This document shows, one piece after another, positions 9,420 to 16,528 of a stretch of 37,623 nucleotides of DNA. The DNA comes from DASQVO01 sp035640715 (GTDB lineage Bacteria > Actinomycetota > Actinomycetes > Streptosporangiales > Streptosporangiaceae). The stretch covers positions 1 to 37,623 of the forward strand of contig DASQVO010000508.1 in NCBI GenBank assembly GCA_035640715.1. Reading direction: 5' to 3'. Position 1 is the stretch's first letter; each line of letters starts with the position of its first letter. Position numbers and translations under genes: made by a program. The notes below the pieces were generated by a model, which was not told the DNA's origin, ran no database searches, and saw only the letters and a program-made list of their open reading frames with translations.

Positions 9420-9641
9420 GACGACCACACCCCCATGTGACGCCAAGGCGAACCCCGCCCCCGGGCAGGGATGACACTTCTGTTGTAACGGCATGTCCCT
9501 GGCGCGGGTAAGTGACAGTGCCCTATAGGTAACGGCGGCACCTAGTGCACGCGCGGGCGCTACAAATAGAAGTATTCCCATAGGTTATGGTGGAAATCGC
9601 GCCTCGGCGCGCATCGGTGCTAGTGATCGGGGAGTCATGAC
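9420..9641. promoter_or_regulatory. Divergent intergenic region, hydrogenase operon versus SsuD-like gene
   Basis: These 222 bases separate two outward-facing genes and should hold both promoters. The part around 9505-9596 is AT-richer than its surroundings and contains CCTATAGGTAACGG and CCCATAGGTTATGG, two related 14-mers about 60 bases apart that could be a repeated regulator site. Beside the plus-strand start, CGCGCC-TC-GGCGCG at 9598-9611 is a perfect inverted repeat. I cannot name the regulator, and no clear -35/-10 pair stands out. Confidence 0.4.
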
Positions 9642-10718
9642 GTGAGCCTGGAATTTCTCTGGTACATCCCCAACACAGTCGAGCCGGGTCACCGCGGCGA
9701 CGACATCGCGGACGGGTGGGCGAATCTCGACTTGTCCACTGAGCTCGCCCGGATCGTCGAAGACCACGGCTGGGGCGGGGCCCTGATCGGCACGGGCTGG
9801 GGCCGTCCCGACACGTTCACCGTTGCCACTGCCCTTGCGGCCCGCACCACCAGATTCCAGCCGCTTGTGGCGATCCGGCCCGGCTACTGGCAGCCGGCGC
9901 ACTTCGCGAGCGCTGCCGCCACGCTCGACCATCTCAGCGGTGGGCGTGTCCTCGTCAACATTGTGAGCGGCCAGGACAACCTCGCGGCTTACGGCGACGC
10001 GGAGGTAGACCGGGCCGGGCGGTACGCGCGGACCAAGGAGTTCATGCAGCTCGTACGGCGCCTGTGGACCGAGGAAGACGTCACGTTCCGCGGCGAGTAC
10101 TTCAGGGTCGAGGGATCGACGGTGACCCCACGGCCCTGGAGGGCCGGGGAAGGCAGGCATCCGCGGCTGTACTTCGGGGGTGCCTCACCCGAGGCTGAGG
10201 CGGTGTCGGCGACCGAGGCCGACGTGCAGCTCTTCTGGGGCGAGCCAGTGGACGGCATCGCCGAACGCATCGACCGGCTCAAGTCGCTCACCGAGTCCCG
10301 TGGCCGGGCGCATGCGCCGCTGGAGTTCGGGCTGCGGATCACCACGGTAGTCCGGGAAACCAGCGACGAAGCCTGGCACGATGCCGAGGCGAGGGTCGCC
10401 AGAATGGCGGAGGGTGCCGGGCGGTGGCGCAGCGACGGCCACCGGGGCAAGGCGGTCGGTCAGCAGCGGCTTCTCGACCTTGCCGAGCGTGGCGAGGTGC
10501 TCGACTCCTGCCTCTACACCGCCCCCGGCAAGTTCGGCGGCGGCGGCGCGGGGACGACCTGGCTGGTCGGCTCCTACGACGAGGTGGCCGCCGCCCTGCG
10601 GAAGTACACCGATCTCGGCATCACGCACTTCGTGCTTTCGGACACTCCGTACAAACAAGAGGCCGCCCGCGTCGGCGACCAATTGCTGAGCCGGCTGCGC
10701 GCCCCGGTCACCGCGTGA
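9642..10718 (+). CDS. SsuD-like FMNH2-dependent (LLM class) monooxygenase
   Basis: A 358-residue bacterial-luciferase-fold enzyme. The sequence MSLEFLWYIPN, ALIGTGWGRPDTFTVATALA, RFQPLVAIRPGYWQPAHFAS, GGRVLVNIVSGQD and YARTKEFMQLVRRLW follows alkanesulfonate monooxygenase SsuD closely, including the final TWLVGSYDEVAAALRKYTDLGITHFVLSDTPY. SsuD uses reduced flavin from a partner reductase to split sulfonates into aldehyde and sulfite. No ssu transporter or reductase is present, so the substrate could be another sulfonate or sulfone. The start is GTG 9642, with GGGGAG about 7 bases upstream; an ATG at 9637 in another frame stops at once. No KstR-like site precedes it, unlike the LLM gene at 15.4 kb. 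Confidence 0.87.
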   Translation: MSLEFLWYIPNTVEPGHRGDDIADGWANLDLSTELARIVEDHGWGGALIGTGWGRPDTFTVATALAARTTRFQPLVAIRPGYWQPAHFASAAATLDHLSGGRVLVNIVSGQDNLAAYGDAEVDRAGRYARTKEFMQLVRRLWTEEDVTFRGEYFRVEGSTVTPRPWRAGEGRHPRLYFGGASPEAEAVSATEADVQLFWGEPVDGIAERIDRLKSLTESRGRAHAPLEFGLRITTVVRETSDEAWHDAEARVARMAEGAGRWRSDGHRGKAVGQQRLLDLAERGEVLDSCLYTAPGKFGGGGAGTTWLVGSYDEVAAALRKYTDLGITHFVLSDTPYKQEAARVGDQLLSRLRAPVTA

Positions 10719-11000
10719 CGGCTCACCAGAACTGGCCACGCCGCGCGGTTTCGCGCCAGCGGCGACGACGGCGCCGGTCCACTATGCGCGGCCCTGGTGT
10801 TCCTGGTCGTGACGGCCGCCGTCCGGCTGACGCTCCTGCCCGGCCAGGCAACGCGGCGATCGCGATACCCGCAAAGTCAGGGCGGCGTGCAGGCCGCCCG
10901 GAGTGACGCCACCAGTGCATCGACGGCATTGTTCAGCGAGAGCCGAGAGCCCGGACAGGCGGTGATCAGCGTCTGCGCGTTCCGGGCCTGCGCTGTGGTG
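10719..11000. other. Gene-poor stretch with a short coding-like remnant (minus, 10877-10993)
   Basis: No complete gene is visible between the SsuD-like gene and the marR fragment. On the minus strand, the frame from 10993 down to TGA at 10877 reads AQARNAQTLITACPGSRLSL and ends in ALVASLRAACTPP. It has mostly G or C at third codon positions and no evident start or ribosome site. It may be the 3' end of a decayed gene. I do not recognise the family. Confidence 0.3.
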
Positions 11001-11284
11001 TCAGCGGGGCGGGTGCCCGGCGAGGTTGGCGTGGCAGGCGTGCAGGCTGCGGCGCAGGCTGGAGATCTCTGCCTTGATGAGGCCGGCCAGCATCCCGGCT
11101 TCCAGCGCGGTGACCTTGTCCCGGTAGCGGTCGAGCAGTTCCCGGCCGCCGGCGGTCAGCGCGACGACGAGCCGGCGGCGGTCTGCCCGGTCGCGGTGCC
11201 GTTCGATCAGGCCGCGTCCTTCCAGGGTGGTGATCATGTCGGCCATGGACTGCGCGGTGACGAAGGAGTTGCGGGCGAGTGGGC
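11001..11284 (-). pseudogene. MarR-family regulator, 3' fragment (5' half missing)
   Basis: The minus-strand reading LARNSFVTAQSMADMITTLE, then GRGLIERHRDRADRRRLVVALTAGGRELLDRY and a C-terminal dimerisation helix to GHPPR*, is the recognition helix, wing and C-terminal part of a MarR regulator. The N-terminal helices and start codon are absent: upstream sequence runs at once into the end of the ATPase gene (TGA at 11305-11307), and the rest of that open frame (to 11678) is only an ATPase shadow. The lost 5' half is not found beyond the ATPase either. This is probably a deletion or insertion scar; without a start it should be non-functional. The boundary near 11284 is approximate. Confidence 0.75.
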
Positions 11285-11304
11285 CGGGGTGCTTACCGGG
11301 GCCC

Positions 11305-12750
11305 TCAGTAGAGCTGGCTGAGGTCGATGAGGGCGATGTCACTGTCGTGGTCGGCCCGGAGGCCTCGCGTGAAGCCGGCGCCGGAATAGCAGGCGAGCAC
11401 AGTGTTGCGCGTGTCGAAGCCCTTGACCGCGAGAAGATCGCGGGCCCGCCGAAGTCGTCCGACGTCATCGGGATCCATAACCCGATCCCATTTCGCTTCT
11501 CCCAGCGAGAGGATGCGGCGCGGGTGCCCGTGGTCGACCGGCGCCAGGACCGCGACGTCGACCTCGATCTGCGTCCGGTTCGCTGGGTCCGCCACCACGC
11601 CTGCGCCGACCTGTCCTGCCGGGCCGCCGAACAATTCGGTGCCGGCCGTGATCGCGAACTCGCGGCATAGTGACTCAAAGTGCGGGCCGATCACCTGGGA
11701 CAGGAAGCGAGCCTTGGCGCCCTGCCAGACCCCTGAGGCTTCCCCGCGCTCAAGGCGTGCCCATTCGCGGCTCATGACCGCCTGGTAGAAGGTGATGAGA
11801 GGTTCGCTGATCCGGTACCTGGCCCGGCCGGACCGGAAGAGATCCGGCTCCCTGACTAGCAGACGGCAGTCTTCGAGGACCCGAATCGGGTGGGCAACCT
11901 CGTTGGATTTACGGCCGATGTAGTTCGCGATACCGCCGGACGTGGAGTTTCCTTCAGCCACGGCGGCGAGCACAGAGTGATAAAGCGCCGGGTCCCGGAT
12001 CTCGGTTTCCTGCACGAGCAGATAACGGGCCTCGCGGAACAGGGGAGTCTGCGGGTTCAGTACGGTGCGGACAACCCAGTCATCGAAGTCCGCGACGTCG
12101 GCGGGGGCGTCCTCCCGAACGAACTCGCGCCGGTAGGCGGGCGTCCCGCCGACTACCGAGTGCACCAGCACGGCCAGCCTTGGATCGGAGATCCCCCAGA
12201 AGCGCGCGGCATCGCGATAGCCGAAGGGCTGGACCATCAGTTCCAGGCTGGCCCGGCCACGCAGCGGGGCATGACCGGAAAGCAGACCTCCCATGACCGG
12301 CATGGCCGAGCCGCAGAGCAGGAGCCTCGCCCGGCTCGCTGCTCCCGACCCACCGGGACCGAGCTCCCGCTGGATGATCGATGGCAACCCCGGCGACGCC
12401 TTTACCAGGAACGGGAACTCATCGATCACTACCGGGACGGCCCGCTGGCCGATTGCCAGGAACAGGTAGGGGATGGCGTCCAGCCAATCGCGAAAAGGCC
12501 GCACGGGTGCCCCGGTGAACCGGATCATCTCGTCGGCGAACAACCGCAACGACACCGCCTCGGTCATCTCCAGGGCTGGGAAGTAGATGCCGCCCACCGA
12601 ACTCGCCAGCGCCTGGAGAAGGTAGCTCTTCCCCTGCCTGCGCCGCCCGCTGACGACGCCGAGCGTGGCGCCTGGGCGCGCATCGCTGGCGAACGAAACA
12701 AGTCCCGTCCACTCGGCATCGCGATCAAAAACGTGATCAGGTTTGCGCAT
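11305..12750 (-). CDS. ATPase_2/DUF234-type ATP-binding protein with PD-(D/E)xK-like C-terminus
   Basis: A 481-residue protein starting at ATG 12750 (AGAGGA 5 bases upstream); an in-frame ATG at 12792 would add 14 residues and would begin inside a palindrome. Walker A is GRRRQGKS (35-42) and Walker B VPVVIDEFP (Asp110, Glu111), followed by LLLCGSAMPVM (sensor-like). A winged-helix region (GGIANYIGRKSNEVAHPIRVLEDCRLL) follows. The C-terminus carries EVDVAVL (Glu396, Asp398) and GEAKW (Glu418, Lys420), the D-ExK pattern of restriction-endonuclease-like folds as in DUF234. Such proteins are common in archaea, patchy in bacteria, and of unknown function; mobile or defence-like roles are suspected. 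It abuts a broken marR gene. Confidence 0.85.
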   Translation of the reverse strand: MRKPDHVFDRDAEWTGLVSFASDARPGATLGVVSGRRRQGKSYLLQALASSVGGIYFPALEMTEAVSLRLFADEMIRFTGAPVRPFRDWLDAIPYLFLAIGQRAVPVVIDEFPFLVKASPGLPSIIQRELGPGGSGAASRARLLLCGSAMPVMGGLLSGHAPLRGRASLELMVQPFGYRDAARFWGISDPRLAVLVHSVVGGTPAYRREFVREDAPADVADFDDWVVRTVLNPQTPLFREARYLLVQETEIRDPALYHSVLAAVAEGNSTSGGIANYIGRKSNEVAHPIRVLEDCRLLVREPDLFRSGRARYRISEPLITFYQAVMSREWARLERGEASGVWQGAKARFLSQVIGPHFESLCREFAITAGTELFGGPAGQVGAGVVADPANRTQIEVDVAVLAPVDHGHPRRILSLGEAKWDRVMDPDDVGRLRRARDLLAVKGFDTRNTVLACYSGAGFTRGLRADHDSDIALIDLSQLY

Positions 12751-12790
12751 CGAGTTCCTCTGGAGCCCAGACTTCTCCGTACTAAATAAC

Positions 12791-12823
12791 ATCGAAGTAT
12801 AGTTGACTCAACTATACTTCGAT
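12791..12823. repeat. 33-bp near-perfect palindrome upstream of the DUF234 ATPase
   Basis: The 16-base arm ATCGAAGTATAGTTGA is followed by one C and then its exact reverse complement. It is strongly AT-rich in a GC-rich setting and ends 41 bases before the chosen ATPase start codon (12750). An autoregulatory operator is the simplest reading. A DNA-hairpin recognition site or element end is possible, since the ATPase has a nuclease-like C-terminus and its other side is a gene scar. There is no U-run after the hairpin on either strand, so a terminator is unlikely. Confidence 0.9.
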
Positions 12824-12861
12824 ACAAACCGCCTTGTGTTCGCATTCCGGCGCAAAAATAC

Positions 12862-12875
12862 TAGAACCTGTTCTT
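12862..12875. promoter_or_regulatory. KstR-like operator upstream of the GMC oxidoreductase gene
   Basis: The sequence TAGAACCTGTTCTT fits TNNAACNNGTTNNA at seven of eight fixed positions (last base T, not A). It lies 75 bases before the GMC oxidoreductase start. The core AGAACCTGTTCT is identical to the one at 15380-15393. Confidence 0.65.
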
Positions 12876-12950
12876 GTTTTGGCGGGGCTGACGGCATAGA
12901 GTCCGGACACCGGCTGATTGGCCACAGCCCCCCTGCCATGCGAGGAGCCG

Positions 12951-14555
12951 ATGGATCAGACCGCCGACTACGTCATTGCCGGGGCCGGCAGCGCGGGCTG
13001 CGTGCTGGCCAGGCGGCTCGCCGAGTCCGGTGCCAGCGTCATCCTGCTGGAAGCTGGTGGGCCGGACACCACCCGGCTGGTGCGCAAGCCAGGGATGATC
13101 GCCATCTTCCATAACGTCCCCCAGCTCAAGAAACGCCTGGACTGGGGGTACTACACCGCTCCGCAGGCGAACGCGCTGGGCCGCCGGATCCCGCAGCCCC
13201 GCGGCCGGGTGCGCGGCGGTTCCGGATCGATCAACGGAATGGTGTTTGTCCGCGGCAACCACAAGAACTACGACGACTGGGCCGCGGCTGGCTGCGCGGG
13301 CTGGAGCTGGGCCGACGTGCTGCCCAGCTTCAAGAAGATGGAGGACTGGGAAGGCGGCGCCAGCGAGCTACGGGGTGCCGGCGGCCCGGTCCGGGTGACC
13401 CGGCAGAAGGACCTGACACTGGCCTCCCAGGCGTTCATCGAGGCGCTCGCCGAGACCGCAGGCGTGAAGAAGATCGACGACTACAACGGCGAGTCGCAGG
13501 AGGGCGCCGCGGTCTTCCAGCAGAACGCCGCCGGGGGGCTGCGCTACAGCTCGTCGGTCGCCTATCTCGACGACCATGGCCTGCCCAACCTCACGATCAC
13601 CACCCGGGCCCTGATCACCAAGGTGGTGATCTCCGGCGGCCGGGCCACCGGTGTCGAGGTGGTGACGCCGGCCGGGCGCGGCACGGTCCGGGCCACCCGG
13701 GAAGTGATCCTGTCCGCCGGCGTGTTCGGCTCGGCGCAGCTGCTCATGCTGTCGGGCGTCGGCCCGGCAGCCCACCTGCGCGAGCTCGGCATCGGCGTGG
13801 TGGCCAACCTGCCGGTCGGCGACAACCTGCACGACCACCTGTTCGTGCCGATGACCTGGTGCATGAAGTGTGCCCGCAACAAGGGCACCGCGCCGTACTT
13901 TTTCGGCGGCATCGTCAAGGAGGCCATCCGCGGCGACACCTGGATGGGCCGCACCGTGTTCGAGGCGGTCGGCTTCATCCGCAGCTCCATCGCCGAACAG
14001 ATCCCGGATATCCAGGTACATGCGCTGCCATGGTCGTACCCGTTCCCCAACCAGGACTCGCCCAAGCGGCAGCGGGTCGACAAGCGCTGCGCCCTGACGA
14101 TCATGCCCACGCTGATCTACCCGAAGAGCCGGGGCACGTTCCGGCTCGCCTCCGCTGATCCGGTGGCCAAGCCCATCATCGACATGGGCTACCTGTCCGA
14201 CCCCGACGACAGCCGGGTGCTGCTGGACGGGATGGAGCTGATCCGGGAGACCATGGCCAGCAAGATCATCGCCGGGGAGATCAGCCTGGAGCTGAACCCC
14301 GGGCCTGGCTTCCCGGACCGGGCCGCCCTGGCCCGGGAGCTGCCCAACCGGGCGACGTCGGTCTACCACGCGGTGGGCACCTGCCGGATGGGCACCGACG
14401 AGCAGGCCGTGGTCGATCCGCAGTTGCGCGTCCGGGAGATCGAGGGCCTGCGGGTCGCGGACGCGTCGATCATGCCGAGCATCGTCGGCGGGAACACCAA
14501 CGCCCCGGCGATGATGATCGGCGAGCACGCCGCCAGCATCATGCTGGGCTCGTGA
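12951..14555 (+). CDS. GMC-family FAD oxidoreductase (alcohol/choline dehydrogenase type)
   Basis: A 534-residue flavoprotein. The FAD dinucleotide motif GAGSAG is at residues 11-16, followed by the GMC signatures GRVRGGSGSINGMVFVRG and SAGVFGSAQLLMLSGVGP. The active-site pair is His473 (YHAVGTCRMG) and Asn515 (GGNTNAPAMM). These enzymes oxidise primary or secondary alcohols. ATG 12951 is preferred over the in-frame upstream ATG at 12918 because GAGGAG lies 5 bases before it and MDQTADYVIAGAG is the typical start. A KstR-like box lies 75 bases upstream, suggesting steroid-linked expression. Oxidation of a side-chain alcohol is a guess. It is not a classical secreted cholesterol oxidase: no signal peptide. 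Confidence 0.9.
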   Translation: MDQTADYVIAGAGSAGCVLARRLAESGASVILLEAGGPDTTRLVRKPGMIAIFHNVPQLKKRLDWGYYTAPQANALGRRIPQPRGRVRGGSGSINGMVFVRGNHKNYDDWAAAGCAGWSWADVLPSFKKMEDWEGGASELRGAGGPVRVTRQKDLTLASQAFIEALAETAGVKKIDDYNGESQEGAAVFQQNAAGGLRYSSSVAYLDDHGLPNLTITTRALITKVVISGGRATGVEVVTPAGRGTVRATREVILSAGVFGSAQLLMLSGVGPAAHLRELGIGVVANLPVGDNLHDHLFVPMTWCMKCARNKGTAPYFFGGIVKEAIRGDTWMGRTVFEAVGFIRSSIAEQIPDIQVHALPWSYPFPNQDSPKRQRVDKRCALTIMPTLIYPKSRGTFRLASADPVAKPIIDMGYLSDPDDSRVLLDGMELIRETMASKIIAGEISLELNPGPGFPDRAALARELPNRATSVYHAVGTCRMGTDEQAVVDPQLRVREIEGLRVADASIMPSIVGGNTNAPAMMIGEHAASIMLGS

Positions 14556-14664
14556 GCTGCCGCCTCCCCCCGGCGAGGTGCCAGGTCAGGCCTGAGCGCC
14601 CAGGTAGCTGGCGAACCGCTCGTCAACCTGCTCGCCGGTGTCCGGCGAGATAGTCGTACCGTTC
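14556..14664. other. Short coding-like tail on the minus strand, ends at 14586
   Basis: The minus frame ending at TGA 14586-14588 reads SPDTGEQVDERFASYLGAQA, with mostly G/C third positions. It has no start of its own and runs back into the transposase remnant. It could be the 3' end of the gene that the element entered. It is too short to assign. Confidence 0.25.
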
Positions 14665-14672
14665 CTAGGAAC
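14661..14672. repeat. 12-bp perfect palindrome at the end of the TnpB remnant
   Basis: GTTCCTAGGAAC is a perfect palindrome straddling the stop (14665) of the transposase-like remnant. Elements of the IS200/IS605 group have hairpins near the end of tnpB, where the guide RNA and right end lie, so this may mark the former right end. On its own it is weak evidence. Confidence 0.35.
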
Positions 14673-15231
14673 TGAGCGGGAGTGAGTCCTGTTGCCAGGA
14701 CCCATGCTCAGCCGGACGCCCCGAACGGTGCTGGGCGTTCTGGTTCCTCGCGTTCTCGCCGCATCCGGGAAGCACGGATCGTGTCCGTGGTCCGGGGATG
14801 CGGGGGCGGGGTCCCTCACGCCCCGGAACCTCCGGTGCGGCCTGGACGGTCCGATGCCCCTGCCCATCGCTCTGGTGGGCAGGGGGCGGTGCCGTCCGTC
14901 GCCGGATCGGGTGCCCCAGGGCGCGCCTGCCGATCGCCACGGCGGCCGCGTCGTGGCGAGTGGTCATGCGCTTGGCTGTGGTCAGCGGGGCCTGCCAGTG
15001 CTGGGCGCCCACTTCGAGGTGTAGGCCGGATCGACCGCAACGATGGTGATCCGCAGTGCCCAAGGGCACGGTCCTGGCCGGGGGGATCGTCCACGAGGCG
15101 GTCAGGTACCAGCGCCCGCGCTGCACGTCTTCGTGGATGCGGTAGGCCACCGCCCGGCTGGCGGTGACGCGGTCACGCCACTGCCCGCCCCGGTGCGGGA
15201 ACGAAACCTTCGCGGCGAGCACGTACCGGCC
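14665..15231 (-). pseudogene. Decayed TnpB/OrfB-like transposase remnant (internal deletion, frameshift)
   Basis: Minus-strand fragments in two frames match the actinobacterial TnpB-like family. One frame gives GRYVLAAKVSFPHR, WRDRVTASRAVAYRIHEDV and GRWYLTASWTIPP. A second gives ITIVAVDPAYTSKW (about 15000-15045), the third RuvC motif with its catalytic Asp. The first frame then resumes as GAQHWQAPLTTAKR, RHDAAAVAIGRRALGH and the usual tail NARNQNAQHRSG. Family members read KWGAQHW continuously; here one G is missing after the KW codons. The middle of the protein, with RuvC-I, RuvC-II and the guide-contacting part, is deleted between RTVPL and ITIVAV. The N-terminus is also absent. It is non-functional. 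Confidence 0.72.
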
Positions 15232-15346
15232 ATGCGGTGGCGTCGGCGGCGAACGTGTCCGCGATCTCATCCCACCGTTTCAGATCGACGCACCTGAGGT
15301 AGCGGTACTTGAGCTGGCGGATCTCTTCGAGCGTGGCAAGGTCCAT
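15232..15346 (-). pseudogene. SnoaL/NTF2-like (ketosteroid-isomerase fold) gene, 5' fragment
   Basis: From ATG 15346 the minus strand encodes MDLATLEEIRQLKYRYLRCV, then DLKRWDEIADTFAADAT. This is the N-terminal helix pair of a SnoaL-like nuclear-transport-factor-2 family protein, normally 120-150 residues. After about 38 codons the sequence passes into the TnpB remnant, so the rest of the cone-shaped domain is gone. GGAAGG lies about 10 bases before the start. A KstR-like box sits 33 bases upstream, shared with the divergent LLM gene. The fold includes ketosteroid isomerases and many other hydrolases or cyclases; a former steroid role is inference from location. Confidence 0.75.
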
Positions 15347-15379
15347 GCCCACAGCCTTCCGAGCCGATTGACTTTGCGC

Positions 15380-15393
15380 AAGAACCTGTTCTA
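15380..15393. promoter_or_regulatory. KstR-like operator between the SnoaL fragment and LLM gene
   Basis: The sequence AAGAACCTGTTCTA matches TNNAACNNGTTNNA at seven of eight fixed positions (first base A, not T). It lies 33 bases before the minus-strand SnoaL start and 50 before the LLM start, so one site could control both directions. An A/T tract follows it. Confidence 0.65.
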
Positions 15394-15443
15394 ATTTTTT
15401 CCGGGCTGCCGACGGCGGCCCAGGCACCATGCCCGGAGGTCCC

Positions 15444-16322
15444 GTGCGCTTCTCTTACGCCGAGTCCATGACCGACCCGTCGTTCTACGCCCCGCTCGCC
15501 CGCGCCACCGAGGACGCGGGCTACGACTCGATGGTGGTGCCCGACAGCATCTGCTATCCCCGGCACTCCGCCAGCACGTACCCGTTCAACCCGGACGGCA
15601 CCCGGGAGTTCCTGGAAGACAAGCCCTTCCTGGAGCCGTTCTCCCTCATCCCTGCCCTCGGTGCCATCACCAGCAGGCTGCGGTTTGTCACCTTCGTGCT
15701 CAAGCTGCCGGTGCGCAGCCCGGTGCTGACGGCCAAGCAGGCGACCTCGACGGCGGTCCTGACCGGTAACCGGCTCGTGCTGGGCGTCGGGACAAGTCCC
15801 TGGCGGGAGGACTATGAGGTGACCGGCGTGCCCTGGGAGCGCCGTGGGCAGCGCCTGGACGAGGAGATCGCCATCATCCGTGGCCTGTCGGCTGGGGGGT
15901 ACTTCGAGCACCATGGCGAGATCTTCGACCTGCCGCCGGTCAAGATCGCGCCGGTGCCTACCGAGCCGGTCCCCATCCTCATCGGGGGGCACGCCGACGC
16001 CGCCCTCCGCCGGGCCGCCCGCAGCGGGGACGGCTGGCTGCACGGCGGGGGAGACCCGGCGGACCTGCCCCGGCTGCTGGAGCGGCTCGCCCGGCTGCGC
16101 GAGGAGGAAGGCACCGCGGGCAGGGCGTTTGAGGTCCATGTGATCTCCACGGATGCCTACACCGCGGACGGCGTGCGGCGGCTGGCGGACCAGGGAGTGA
16201 CCGACGTCATCGTCGGCTTCCGCTGGCCGTACGAGACCGGGCCCGACACCGAGCCGCTCGCCGCGAAGATCAGCAAGCTGCGCCGCTACGCCGACGATGT
16301 CATCGCCAAGGTGAGCCGCTGA
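15444..16322 (+). CDS. LLM-class (F420- or FMN-dependent) oxidoreductase
   Basis: A 292-residue luciferase-fold enzyme. I chose GTG 15444 (VRFSYAESMTDPSFYAPLA) because CGGAGG sits 5 bases before it and this is the usual N-terminus; an in-frame ATG at 15429 would place that ribosome site inside the gene. Visible elements are YDSMVVPDSICYP, SRLRFVTFVLKLPVRSP, NRLVLGVGTSPWREDY and PVPILIGGHADAALRRAAR, matching the TIGR03619-like F420-associated group. Such enzymes move hydride or insert oxygen on ketones and other substrates. A KstR-like box 50 bases upstream, and its place beside the GMC oxidoreductase gene and mce locus, suggest a steroid-related substrate; this is inference. Confidence 0.87.
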   Translation: MRFSYAESMTDPSFYAPLARATEDAGYDSMVVPDSICYPRHSASTYPFNPDGTREFLEDKPFLEPFSLIPALGAITSRLRFVTFVLKLPVRSPVLTAKQATSTAVLTGNRLVLGVGTSPWREDYEVTGVPWERRGQRLDEEIAIIRGLSAGGYFEHHGEIFDLPPVKIAPVPTEPVPILIGGHADAALRRAARSGDGWLHGGGDPADLPRLLERLARLREEEGTAGRAFEVHVISTDAYTADGVRRLADQGVTDVIVGFRWPYETGPDTEPLAAKISKLRRYADDVIAKVSR

Positions 16323-16423
16323 CACCCGGGAGAACGGCCGGGCAGCCGATCCCCGCCGCGCCAGCGGCTGGGCGTGTTCCGGTAACCGGACTGGTAATTC
16401 TCGGCGCAGCGCTTGTCTATTTC

Positions 16424-16437
16424 TAGAACGCGTTCTA
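16424..16437. promoter_or_regulatory. KstR operator, perfect palindrome, before the lytic transglycosylase gene
   Basis: TAGAACGCGTTCTA is a perfect 14-base palindrome and matches all eight fixed positions of TNNAACNNGTTNNA. It lies 91 bases before the transglycosylase start, in an AT-rich patch. No minus-strand gene starts nearby, so it should govern the plus-strand transglycosylase-Mas-Mas unit. Confidence 0.75.
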
Positions 16438-16528
16438 AATTGAGCCCACGTGGTGCCATCGCGTCTGCTCATGGGATCGGTTCCCGGGCCGATGGCGTCA
16501 GCGATTCACCGATCCAGAGGTGTGCCGG

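Noticed and set aside
9420..9581. 54-codon N-terminal extension of the 472-aa hydrogenase-operon protein
   Set aside because: It runs through the AT-rich promoter region and has no ribosome site; the internal ATG 9419 is better.
12791..12823. Reading the palindrome as a rho-independent terminator
   Set aside because: There is no T-run on either strand after the hairpin, and it lies at gene starts rather than ends.
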